Assembly (NCBI GenBank): GCA_002718655.1
Contig: PBFM01000010.1
Location: forward strand, 1-40,047
DNA: 40,047 bases
Direction: 5' to 3'
From: Fidelibacterota bacterium
GTDB taxonomy: Bacteria; Fidelibacterota; Marinisomatia; Marinisomatales; UBA1611
Position numbers and translations under genes: made by a program. Below are positions 1 to 7,829 of this stretch, piece by piece. The notes beneath the pieces were generated by a model that did no database searches, was not told the DNA's origin, and saw only the letters and a program-made list of their open reading frames with translations. How positions within the stretch are numbered: position 1 is the stretch's first letter; the number at the start of each line of letters is the position of its first letter.

Positions 1-44
1 AAGCGAGGGTTTTATTGAGAGGTGTATGGTATTTACTCTCTGTG

Positions 45-118
<74 letters not shown>

Positions 119-120
119 TT

Positions 121-378
121 TTAATTTTTATTTTTATTTACATTATTATCGCGATATAAAATTGAGATAGGGATAATTATTATATAGCCAACAAACAACA
201 TAATGGGTGCAAGAGTGAGACTTTGAAAACTGTTCACACTTCCAGTAGCCATTACGATGTATCCTAAGATAATAAAAATGAGGCCAGTGAAAAAAATTAT
301 ATAATTTTTTTTTGATAGAGACCAATAATTGAATAACTCTGAGCTACTATCTGAATTTTTTTTGAAAATTTTGTTCAT
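121..378 (-). CDS. DUF3098-like small inner-membrane protein
   Basis: The 85-residue product has a short charged, Ser-rich N-terminus and two hydrophobic segments (about residues 27-45 and 55-73) joined by a loop reading GSVNSFQSLTLAPI, then a charged Asn/Lys tail. This layout, and the loop ending in a TLAPI-type motif before the second helix, resembles the DUF3098 family known from Bacteroidota and relatives, whose function is unknown. The predicted topology is a two-helix hairpin in the inner membrane. The stop codon sits 2 bases before the tRNA-Asp 5' end, so RNase P processing of a shared transcript is likely. It is divergent from mltG. The family assignment is from memory of the pattern, not a search. 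Confidence 0.72.
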   Translation of the reverse strand: MNKIFKKNSDSSSELFNYWSLSKKNYIIFFTGLIFIILGYIVMATGSVNSFQSLTLAPIMLFVGYIIIIPISILYRDNNVNKNKN

Positions 379-449
379 TTTGTATCAAAATTTACGCTTG
401 ATTGGAGTAGTGCCAAAATTATTTTTTTGTTCAGTTAGTTCAAAAATAA

Positions 450-478
450 TTGAAAACAAAATTTAATATTATTATAAA
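450..478 (+). promoter_or_regulatory. Sigma-70 type promoter for mltG-pcrA
   Basis: TTGAAA (450-455) and TATAAA (473-478) are separated by exactly 17 bases, matching the housekeeping -35/-10 layout. The predicted start of transcription near 485 leaves a leader of about 20 bases before the mltG ATG at 506. The background is very AT-rich, so chance matches are possible, but position and spacing are right. Confidence 0.55.
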
Positions 479-505
479 AATTACTATTAAATTCATCGCC
501 CGATA

Positions 506-1540
506 ATGGCTAATAAATTAAGGAAAAAATTAATAGTACCAATCGGTAAGGTTGTTTTATCAGTACTTTTTTTGGGAATAGTAGTGGTGTTAATCATTAT
601 TTATTGGCCACAAAATAATATTCACAAAATAACCAAAGTAAAGATAGAACCTGGCTCCTCACTTACTAGAATAACAAATCAATTACATAAAGAAAAAATA
701 ATATCAAATAAAAAGATGTTTGATTTTGCTGTGAGAATCTTAGGTAAAGAAAAGGAAATTCCGATTGGGACTTTTAACTTAATAAAAGCAAAATCAAACT
801 ATGATATCATTAATCAGCTTATTTTTGGTACACCTGAAGTAAAAAAAGTTACAATTCTTGAAGGATGGAATATAAATCAGATAGCTAGCCAATTAAGTAA
901 TAAATTAGGTCTCGATAGTACAAGAGTAGTACAACTAGCTTATGATCCATTATTTCTTAAATCAGAAGGTGTAAGTGCCTTATCGCTAGAAGGATATCTT
1001 TACCCCGATACATATTTTTTCTTTATTGGTGATGAACCTGAGTCAATTTTATCACAACTCGTAAAAAAACATAAACAGTTTTGGGTCAGGTCGCATATGA
1101 TACAAGCAAAAAAATTAAACCTGTCAAAAAATGAGATTATAACTTTAGCATCAATCATTGAAGGTGAAGCAATACATAACAGTGAAAGACCCAAAATCTC
1201 AGCTGTTTATCATAATAGATTAAACATTGGAATGAAGCTACAGGCTGACCCAACCATACAATACATTATCAGAGATGGTCCAAGACGATTACTTAATAAA
1301 GATTTAAGAATAGACTCACCTTATAATACATATTTAAATAAGGGTCTTCCCCCAGGTCCAATCAATTCACCTAGTAATCAATCACTGCTAGCAGCCTTAT
1401 ATCCAGAAAATAATGACTTTTTATTTTTTGTAGCTACTGGTGATGGTTACCATACTTTTACTACAAATGAAAAAGATCACAATAAAGCAAAAAGAAAACT
1501 TCAAAAATTGAGGCGTTCATTAAAAAGGAAAAAAAAATAA
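506..1540 (+). CDS. mltG: Endolytic peptidoglycan transglycosylase MltG (YceG-like)
   Basis: The enzyme cleaves nascent peptidoglycan glycan strands at the inner membrane and acts as a terminase of glycan synthesis. The 344 residues match the family's usual length of about 340. One membrane anchor lies at about residues 13-34, followed by a LysM-like region (about 45-110) and the YceG catalytic domain. The family motif LASIIEGEA (about 214-222) carries the expected catalytic Glu219, followed by SERPKISAVYHNRL and LQADPTIQY. No clear Shine-Dalgarno precedes the ATG, but the hydrophobic anchor begins soon after it and no earlier in-frame start is offered by the track. The pcrA ATG follows the TAA stop immediately, so the two are co-transcribed. 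Confidence 0.96.
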   Translation: MANKLRKKLIVPIGKVVLSVLFLGIVVVLIIIYWPQNNIHKITKVKIEPGSSLTRITNQLHKEKIISNKKMFDFAVRILGKEKEIPIGTFNLIKAKSNYDIINQLIFGTPEVKKVTILEGWNINQIASQLSNKLGLDSTRVVQLAYDPLFLKSEGVSALSLEGYLYPDTYFFFIGDEPESILSQLVKKHKQFWVRSHMIQAKKLNLSKNEIITLASIIEGEAIHNSERPKISAVYHNRLNIGMKLQADPTIQYIIRDGPRRLLNKDLRIDSPYNTYLNKGLPPGPINSPSNQSLLAALYPENNDFLFFVATGDGYHTFTTNEKDHNKAKRKLQKLRRSLKRKKK

Positions 1541-3712
1541 ATGAGTTTAAAAAATTTAAATAGAATACAAAGGAAAGCGGTAGAGTCAATCGATGGCCCT
1601 GTTCTTATTTTTGCTGGAGCTGGTAGTGGGAAAACACGTGTACTGACTCATAAAATGTTTTACCTAATAAAAGAGAAATTATATAAGCCAGAAAATATAT
1701 TATCTGTTACTTTTACTAATAAAGCAGCAAAAGAAATGAAAAGTAGGGTTATGAAATTATTAAGAACTGATAATCTTCCCATCACAATTGGCACTTTTCA
1801 CTCAGTTTGTGCAAGATTATTAAGAAATGAATCTAGACATTTAGATATAAGCCCACATTTTGCAATTTATGATGTACAGGACCAATTAGATTTATTAAAA
1901 GTAATATTAAAAAATCTTAACATTCCAAAAGACCAAATAACACCCAATTTTGCTCGAAATCAAATTAGTTATTTGAAAAATAAAATGATAAGCCCTGATG
2001 CTCAACTACGAAAATCACGTACAATTAATGAAAAGAAATTTGTTGAGGTTTATAATGCTTATCAAAAATCCTTAGCTGACAATGATGCATTAGACTTTGA
2101 TGACTTATTGTTATTTCCCTTAGAATTATTTGAAAAAAACCCAAAAATCCTCTCCAAGTACCAAAATAGGTGGAAATATATATTAGTTGATGAATACCAA
2201 GATACAAATAGACCTCAATTTTTTTTCTTAACAAAGCTTGCTGAAAAAAATGAAAATATTTGCGTTGTAGGTGATGATGATCAATCAATTTATGGTTGGC
2301 GTGGTGCAGATGTGACTAATATACTGGATTTTGAAAAGTTCTTTCCAAGTTGTAGGGTTTTTACTCTTGAAAAAAATTATAGATCGACTCAGCAAATACT
2401 AGATGCAGCAACAGCCGTTGTGACCCATAACGATCGCAGAGCAAAGAAAAAATTATTTGCGGAGAATGGTTCAGGAGAACTATTAGGATTGATTGAAACA
2501 AGTGACGAACTTGAAGAATCAGATGCAATTATCTCTGCATTAGAGAAGGAAATAAAAATAAACAAACGCACTTTTAAAGATTTTTCAGTACTTTACAGGA
2601 CTAATGCGCAATCTCGCCCACTTGAAGATAGTTTTAGAAGAATGGGAATACCCTACAATCTAGTAGGTAGTATTAGATTTTATGACCGTAAAGAGGTAAA
2701 AGATGTTTTAGCATATTTAAGGCTTGTAATTAATCTTAAAGATACAATATCACTTAGAAGAGTGGTCAACTTTCCTGCAAGAGGAATTGGTTTGAAAACA
2801 ATGGATAAATGTGTTTACCAAGCTGAAAAAGATAAAATAGAATTATTTGAAGTTTTGAAAAAAGCAGATGAATTACCAATACGCGGAAAACAATCCGACT
2901 CATTAATTAAATTTTATAGTTTGATAAAAAAATATAATGGTTTAAGAAAAAAATTGAGTGCTAGTGAATTAAGTCAAAGTTTGATTGAAGAGGCAGGTAT
3001 TTTAACTCAATTTAAAAAATCTAAAAATATTGACGATAAAGAAAGATACGAAAATGTAAGAGAATTATTAAATAGCATAGATGAATTTTGTTCCAAAAGA
3101 GAAAATACTACATTAAGTGATTTCCTTGAGGAAGTTTCATTGTTAACGGATTTAGACCATTGGAATGATTCAGATAACAGGGTCACTTTAATGACAGTTC
3201 ATTCGGCAAAAGGTCTTGAGTTCCCAGTAATTTTTATCGCTGGTCTTGATGATGGATTATTTCCATTATTTTCATCAATTGAACAAAAAAAGGATTTGGA
3301 AGAAGAAAGAAGGCTTTTTTACGTTGCTCTTACAAGAGCTGAAGAGCGAGTGTTTTTACTTTATGCGACAAATAGGCGAAGAATGGGTGGTGAAAACGTA
3401 TTAGGGTTACCAAGTAGATTTATTAGTGAAATTCCGCCAGAATATTTAGATAGGATTGAATTTCAATCAGCATTAACTAGAAGAGTAATCTCTGATTCTG
3501 GACAAAAAAGAACTAAGATTAGAGTTAGGAGGACTGTAACAACCTTTGATGATTTTAAAGTTGGGGATATGGTAGAACATTCAATCTTTGGTATAGGTAA
3601 AATAATGGTCCTAAGTGGTACAGGTGAGAATCAGAGAGTAGGTGTCATATTTAAAGATGGTACAAAGAAAAAGCTGATAGTAAAATATGCAAATTTGACA
3701 AAGGTAAGTTGA
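1541..3712 (+). CDS. pcrA: ATP-dependent DNA helicase PcrA/UvrD (superfamily 1)
   Basis: A 3'-to-5' SF1A helicase for nucleotide excision repair, mismatch repair and clearing of replication or transcription blocks. All helicase motifs are visible: Q motif LNRIQRKAVE at the N-terminus, Walker A GAGSGKT (about 26-32), Walker B VDEYQDTN, motif III GDDDQSIYGWRGAD, motif IV YRSTQQI, motif V TVHSAKGLEF and motif VI VALTRAEER. At 723 residues it has the full PcrA length. The C-terminus ends in a Tudor-like module (VGDMVEHSIFGIGKI...GVIFKDGTKK), the RNA-polymerase-binding domain typical of PcrA/UvrD rather than Rep. The start codon directly abuts the mltG stop, so translation is probably coupled. PcrA versus UvrD naming is a matter of convention here. 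Confidence 0.96.
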   Translation: MSLKNLNRIQRKAVESIDGPVLIFAGAGSGKTRVLTHKMFYLIKEKLYKPENILSVTFTNKAAKEMKSRVMKLLRTDNLPITIGTFHSVCARLLRNESRHLDISPHFAIYDVQDQLDLLKVILKNLNIPKDQITPNFARNQISYLKNKMISPDAQLRKSRTINEKKFVEVYNAYQKSLADNDALDFDDLLLFPLELFEKNPKILSKYQNRWKYILVDEYQDTNRPQFFFLTKLAEKNENICVVGDDDQSIYGWRGADVTNILDFEKFFPSCRVFTLEKNYRSTQQILDAATAVVTHNDRRAKKKLFAENGSGELLGLIETSDELEESDAIISALEKEIKINKRTFKDFSVLYRTNAQSRPLEDSFRRMGIPYNLVGSIRFYDRKEVKDVLAYLRLVINLKDTISLRRVVNFPARGIGLKTMDKCVYQAEKDKIELFEVLKKADELPIRGKQSDSLIKFYSLIKKYNGLRKKLSASELSQSLIEEAGILTQFKKSKNIDDKERYENVRELLNSIDEFCSKRENTTLSDFLEEVSLLTDLDHWNDSDNRVTLMTVHSAKGLEFPVIFIAGLDDGLFPLFSSIEQKKDLEEERRLFYVALTRAEERVFLLYATNRRRMGGENVLGLPSRFISEIPPEYLDRIEFQSALTRRVISDSGQKRTKIRVRRTVTTFDDFKVGDMVEHSIFGIGKIMVLSGTGENQRVGVIFKDGTKKKLIVKYANLTKVS

Positions 3713-3717
3713 TTATT

Positions 3718-3765
3718 TATCAATTTAATTCATTATTGATAGTATTTAAATCTTAATTATATTAA
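3718..3765 (+). promoter_or_regulatory. Candidate fur promoter with overlapping dyad operator
   Basis: A perfect 7-base inverted repeat, TATCAAT (3718-3724) and ATTGATA (3735-3741), has a 10-base spacer. Its right arm contains TTGATA, which with TATTAA (3760-3765, 18-base spacing) makes a plausible promoter whose start would lie almost at the fur ATG. A dyad over the -35 element fits an operator for self-regulation. The sequence is not a good match to the classical Fur box, and the region is AT-rich, so this is only a candidate. Confidence 0.3.
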
Positions 3766-3773
3766 AATGAGTA

Positions 3774-4196
3774 ATGGGAAAAGCTAGTTCAATTATTTTA
3801 AATGAGGTTCTTAAAACAGAAGGTCTTCGTTATACAGAACAAAGACAAGCAGTTTGGGATGAGATTCTTCGAATTCAAGACCATAGAGATGCTGAGGATA
3901 TTTATCTAACACTTGTTAGAAAAAATATAAAAGTTTCAAGAGCTACAGTATATAGGACAATTGATGTTTTAGAAAAAAATAGATTAGTTAGAAAAATGGA
4001 TGTAGGAGATGGTCGAAGTTTATACGAACCTAGATTAAATAATGAGCACCATGATCATATGATCTGTATGGATACTGGAAAAATTATTGAATTTTACAAT
4101 GAGGATTTAGAGAACCTACAGGATAAAATTGCTAAAGAACATGGCTATAGAGTCATTAAACACGTTCATCAGCTTTTCGTGAAACCAATAAAGTAA
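3774..4196 (+). CDS. fur: Fur-family metal-responsive transcriptional regulator
   Basis: The 140 residues show the Fur layout: an N-terminal winged helix (about 10-80, recognition helix around VSRATVYRTIDVL) and a C-terminal dimerisation domain with the metal-binding run HHDHMIC (92-98) and GKIIEF. Fur represses iron uptake genes when loaded with Fe2+. The first CxxC of the structural zinc site is broken (Cys98, but Thr101 where the second Cys is usual), and the usual C-terminal second CxxC is absent because the protein ends HVHQLFVKPIK. His130 and His132 may still serve the regulatory site. Fur is the best guess over Zur or PerR, but the metal cannot be read from sequence. An ATG at 3767 is out of frame and closes after six codons, so 3774 is preferred. 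It converges on the GNAT gene with 9 bases between stops. Confidence 0.88.
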   Translation: MGKASSIILNEVLKTEGLRYTEQRQAVWDEILRIQDHRDAEDIYLTLVRKNIKVSRATVYRTIDVLEKNRLVRKMDVGDGRSLYEPRLNNEHHDHMICMDTGKIIEFYNEDLENLQDKIAKEHGYRVIKHVHQLFVKPIK

Positions 4197-4205
4197 TCTT
4201 TACTT

Positions 4206-4700
4206 CTAGTATAACTCTTTTTTCATTTTATAATAAGTGGTCTTCGATTTTTTTTCAAAAAATTTGTATCCAATCTTTTCAAAAAGTTTTATACTTATTT
4301 TATCTTTCTTATTTATGGAAACAACAATGTAGTTTAAGTTTATTTTCTGTCCATAATTTTCTATTTTTTTTGTGAGCTTTTGCCCAAATCCATTTCTTCT
4401 GAAAGCAGGATCAATAAAAAGATGAAAAATACTACCATAGCCATCAAAGATTTTTACGCTAACATGACCAATTATCCATTTATTTCTTTTTATTATTAAG
4501 GTTTTAATTTCATGATTTATGTCATCCTTGTAATAATACAATAACCACTTTTTATAATTAAATGGGAAGGTGACTTTTGGTGCGAAAAAGTTTAAGGTTT
4601 TAGGATTGCGTAACCATTTACTAAGTATTTTTTCCATAATTTTTTTATCATCTTTCGATAAATAAGAAATTTCTTCTATTTTATATTCTTGTAATGCCAC
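4206..4700 (-). CDS. GNAT-family N-acetyltransferase
   Basis: The 164-residue protein carries the acetyl-CoA-binding motif A of the GNAT fold, seen as LFIDPAFRRNGFGQKLTKKI (about 111-130), with the RRNGFG loop that grips the CoA pyrophosphate. A preceding strand (IFHLFID) and a later motif B region (SIKLFEKIGYKFFEKKS) complete the pattern. Substrate specificity cannot be inferred; small-molecule or protein N-acetylation are both possible. It stands alone on the minus strand, convergent with fur and divergent from the yhaM-like gene across a 49-base gap that must hold both promoters. Confidence 0.82.
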   Translation of the reverse strand: MALQEYKIEEISYLSKDDKKIMEKILSKWLRNPKTLNFFAPKVTFPFNYKKWLLYYYKDDINHEIKTLIIKRNKWIIGHVSVKIFDGYGSIFHLFIDPAFRRNGFGQKLTKKIENYGQKINLNYIVVSINKKDKISIKLFEKIGYKFFEKKSKTTYYKMKKELY

Positions 4701-4749
4701 AGTAAAAATTAGAATAAATTGGTTAATTAAAGGAAAAAAATTAGGAAGT

Positions 4750-5712
4750 ATGAAAAAATTAAAGTCTATTAAATCATTTGTTGAAGGCGAAAAAATTCAA
4801 GGATTTTTTTTATGCACGGAAAAACATCTAAGGCATACAAGAAATGGAGATATATATATTGACATAGAATTAAGAGATATAACAGGGCATATTTCAGGAA
4901 AGATTTGGAATAATATTTCAGCATTGAATGAAAAATTTGTAGCAGGAAATGCAGTTGCTATATCTGGAATTGTAGAACTATATCTTGAAAAAACTCAACT
5001 TAATGTTAAAAAAATAAATAAAGCTACAATTCAGCATTATGCACGTTATGGATTTGACCCCGCAAATGTTGTTCCTTCATCCAAGAAAAACACAGATAGA
5101 ATGTGGAAGGATATTAAATCTAATATTCGATTAATGAATGATAAATCACTTCGCCGGTTAGTAGAGTCCATATATCGTTCTTTCAAGAAAAAAATTATAA
5201 TTTTACCAGGCTCTATAAAATCTTATTATTCATTTCGTTCCGGGTTCATTGAGCATATTGTTTCCATGTTGAGATTGGCAAACAAAATCACTTCATCCTA
5301 CAATATTAATAAAGACATGGTAATTGCTGGAATTTTTCTACATGACATTGGAAAATTAAGAGAAATTAATTCTGAATATATTGCTGATTATACCATAGAG
5401 GGTAATTTATTAGGAAGTAAGGTATTAGGTAGAGATATTCTCATGGAAAATGCTAGGCATATAAAAAATCTAAATGAAATAGATTTATTAAAGCTTGAGC
5501 ACATCATTCTCGTATGTGGATTTAACAACGAGTTAAAATCAGAAGATATTCCTTCATTTTCTGAAGCATTATTTATTAAACAAATCAAAATGTTAGATAC
5601 CAGTATGAACATTATGGATATGGTCTATGATGAGGAAAAAGAAAATAGTACTTTTACAACAAGGTTTAATTATTTTGGAATACCCCTTTTGAAAGGAAAT
5701 GAAACTAGATAA
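4750..5712 (+). CDS. yhaM: YhaM-like 3'-5' exoribonuclease (OB-fold plus HD domain)
   Basis: The N-terminal half (about residues 12-95) reads as an OB-fold nucleic-acid-binding domain (GDIYIDIELRDITGHISGKIWN). The C-terminal half (about 160-290) is an HD phosphohydrolase domain with FIEHIVSMLRLANKI and the HD pair in IFLHDIGKL. This combination and the length of 320 residues match YhaM of Bacillus (314 residues), a Mn-dependent 3'-5' exonuclease acting on RNA and single-stranded DNA. A Shine-Dalgarno-like AGGAAG lies just before the ATG. The last 14 bases overlap the next gene, suggesting translational coupling to the membrane protein downstream although no functional link is obvious. Confidence 0.85.
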   Translation: MKKLKSIKSFVEGEKIQGFFLCTEKHLRHTRNGDIYIDIELRDITGHISGKIWNNISALNEKFVAGNAVAISGIVELYLEKTQLNVKKINKATIQHYARYGFDPANVVPSSKKNTDRMWKDIKSNIRLMNDKSLRRLVESIYRSFKKKIIILPGSIKSYYSFRSGFIEHIVSMLRLANKITSSYNINKDMVIAGIFLHDIGKLREINSEYIADYTIEGNLLGSKVLGRDILMENARHIKNLNEIDLLKLEHIILVCGFNNELKSEDIPSFSEALFIKQIKMLDTSMNIMDMVYDEEKENSTFTTRFNYFGIPLLKGNETR

Positions 5713-6220
5713 GATTGTAAAAGCTTCAATTTTTGCTGGTACTTCCATTGGACTAGGATTTGCCTTTGTTTTTATACCAAACGTAGAATTCATATCCGTA
5801 ACAGTTTTCATTTCAGGTATGTACTTGGGATTCCCATTTGGCATCCTTATTGGATTTTCAACTATGTTAATTTATTCTGTTCTAAATCCAATGGGTTCAG
5901 GGTTAATTCATTTGCCACTTTTATTTAGTCAATTAATTGCAATGGCTGGGATTGGAGGTCTAGGGTCAGCTTTCAGAAAAATTTTTAGGAATATGGGTAT
6001 CAAGACTCTTATGCTGGTTTCTGGAATTTTAGGCTTCATATGCACTGTATGGTATGATATGCTAACAAGCTTATCATACCCATTGAGTGCAGGTTACAGT
6101 TGGGAAGAATCTATGGCATTTGCAATTTCAGGTTTTATGTTCACTATTATTCACGTAATCTCAAACTGCATTATTTTTTCAATTGTAGTACCAGGGTTTA
6201 TAAAAAGGTTAAATAATTAA
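5699..6220 (+). CDS. ECF-transporter S-component-like membrane protein
   Basis: The 173 residues are almost entirely hydrophobic with about five or six membrane helices. The N-terminal stretch (KIVKASIFAGTSIGLGFAFVFIPNVEFISVTVFISGMYLG) with Pro-Asn before helix 2, and the Gly-rich GIGGLG segment, resemble substrate-binding S subunits of energy-coupling factor vitamin transporters. Those subunits dock on a shared EcfT/EcfA module, which is not in this window. The gene overlaps yhaM by 14 bases and ends one base before the beta-barrel gene, forming a tight run that converges on a riboswitch-controlled BtuG-like gene. That context makes cobalamin or a precursor a reasonable guess for its substrate, by inference only. 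Confidence 0.55.
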   Translation: MKLDKIVKASIFAGTSIGLGFAFVFIPNVEFISVTVFISGMYLGFPFGILIGFSTMLIYSVLNPMGSGLIHLPLLFSQLIAMAGIGGLGSAFRKIFRNMGIKTLMLVSGILGFICTVWYDMLTSLSYPLSAGYSWEESMAFAISGFMFTIIHVISNCIIFSIVVPGFIKRLNN

Positions 6221-6221
6221 T

Positions 6222-7829
6222 ATGAGATTGTTGATAATAGTATTATCAAGTTTTATTTACGGTAACAACCTTTCCTCATTACCTTTTGATTGGTCTGGCC
6301 AATTTGGACTATTTAATCATCAAGGAAGTCTTTTATGGAATAATGATTGGTATTCAAAATCACTTTTTTTTGATGGTACATGGTCTGTTTATCCGACAAT
6401 GTATGGTGATGAAATAAAAAAGGATTTTAATTTTAGCCGAACAAAGCATAAAGATATTTTTGGGAAAAATGATAATCAAGAAAATGATTCATACTTTAAA
6501 TATGATCAAGGTGATTATCTTCTTGATAGATTTTCTTGTGGAATAATATTAAAAACAAAAAGAAGACTTGCAAGTTTTAATGGTTTTAAAAGGACCTATT
6601 CGGGCAATAAAAACCAATATGCAAACAATTCTTATCAGCCACAGCAGCAATCATATGTATTTTCATACAAATCAAATGAGGATCAACAAAACATAGGTTT
6701 CACATTAGGTCATTTTGATACATATTCAGGATTTCCTGATGGAACTGAGATAGGTTTAATTGATAATCAGATAATTACTTCAAATCTTAACTGGGGCAAT
6801 AAATTATTGACTTCATATATAACGTTATCCTTAGATCAGTTTTATCAAAAGTATAAAACAAAACATACACTTTCTAGTTATCATAAATCTAGATTCCTAA
6901 TTAGAAAAAATTTTGAATTAGATTTAGTTTTACCAACCAATAATCAAAACTTATTTGCTAATATTTCGCATAATTCTCGATCTATAAACATAGATACTAC
7001 AGTTAATTTAAAATGGAATAATTATTTAATTGGATATGGCAATGATTCAACAAAAATTATCTTTAGTATTTTCCATCTCTCTAATAAGTTTTTATTTCAG
7101 ACATCTTTAGATTTCAAGAAAAAAATAGGGCCATTCGTAGCAAAAATTAATTATGACATTGATTATAAACCCATACATCCATACTATGTTCTGTTTCTAA
7201 ATGAAAATATTACCAAAAAAGAAATTCAAAGAAAAAATGCTAGTGCACTTATTTATTATAAATTCAAAAATGGTCGTATTTCTTCATCATTTTATCAAAT
7301 AAATGATGAAGAAGAATTTTGGAGCATGATTGATGGTAATACTGTAAACAATCTTGTGCACAGAATGCTTTCCCTTGATTACAGTTCTATTATTTTTAAT
7401 AATACTGAAGTTAAATTGAAATATAACATCCAAAATTCAGATGGATTATACTCCGGCGGGATTAAAAATTGGCTAGAAATTGGCCTAAGTTCAAATTTTA
7501 AGGTCTTCGATGATAAAATGATGATTAATCTAAATTGTGATTTTATTCAATTAAGTTATGGAACCAATAAAAGAACATTAAATCCAATAGAGATGGTGCC
7601 AGACTTGAATAGTTTTGATATATATGATAATAATCCTGTTAATGTAATCAATACGAGCATATCTGCTAAAGTAAATAATTTTATCATTTCATATGAGTCA
7701 TATAACTTTATTGATATAATCTATAATTCAATCAATCTCAATCGAGGGAATAGTGTATACTATGACCCGACCATACCAGATCTAGGCCACCAAACAATTA
7801 TCTCAATAAAATGGGCGTTCAAGGATTAA
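6222..7829 (+). CDS. Putative outer-membrane beta-barrel protein, unknown function
   Basis: A short hydrophobic N-terminus (about residues 1-15, MRLLIIVLSSFIYGN) looks like a signal peptide. The remaining 520 residues alternate polar and aromatic residues in many short strands (for example QQSYVFSYKSN, KLLTSYITLSLDQ) and end in a strand reading HQTIISIKWAFKD, typical of outer-membrane barrels. No TonB box or plug domain is recognisable, and the length is short for a TonB-dependent receptor. I do not recognise the family. It follows the S-component-like gene by one base and its 3' end overlaps the convergent BtuG-like gene by 4 bases, so a role in vitamin uptake is possible but unproven. A porin-like or assembly function is equally open. 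Confidence 0.6.
   Translation: MRLLIIVLSSFIYGNNLSSLPFDWSGQFGLFNHQGSLLWNNDWYSKSLFFDGTWSVYPTMYGDEIKKDFNFSRTKHKDIFGKNDNQENDSYFKYDQGDYLLDRFSCGIILKTKRRLASFNGFKRTYSGNKNQYANNSYQPQQQSYVFSYKSNEDQQNIGFTLGHFDTYSGFPDGTEIGLIDNQIITSNLNWGNKLLTSYITLSLDQFYQKYKTKHTLSSYHKSRFLIRKNFELDLVLPTNNQNLFANISHNSRSINIDTTVNLKWNNYLIGYGNDSTKIIFSIFHLSNKFLFQTSLDFKKKIGPFVAKINYDIDYKPIHPYYVLFLNENITKKEIQRKNASALIYYKFKNGRISSSFYQINDEEEFWSMIDGNTVNNLVHRMLSLDYSSIIFNNTEVKLKYNIQNSDGLYSGGIKNWLEIGLSSNFKVFDDKMMINLNCDFIQLSYGTNKRTLNPIEMVPDLNSFDIYDNNPVNVINTSISAKVNNFIISYESYNFIDIIYNSINLNRGNSVYYDPTIPDLGHQTIISIKWAFKD

Noticed and set aside
3767-3787. Short upstream frame before fur (ATG AGT AAT GGG AAA AGC TAG)
   Set aside because: Six codons out of frame and probably at or before the transcript start; no evidence of translation.
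4191-4205. AAGTAA-TCT-TTACTT dyad between fur and the GNAT gene as a two-way terminator
   Set aside because: The stem is only six weak pairs, overlaps the fur stop codon and has no convincing U-tract on either side.
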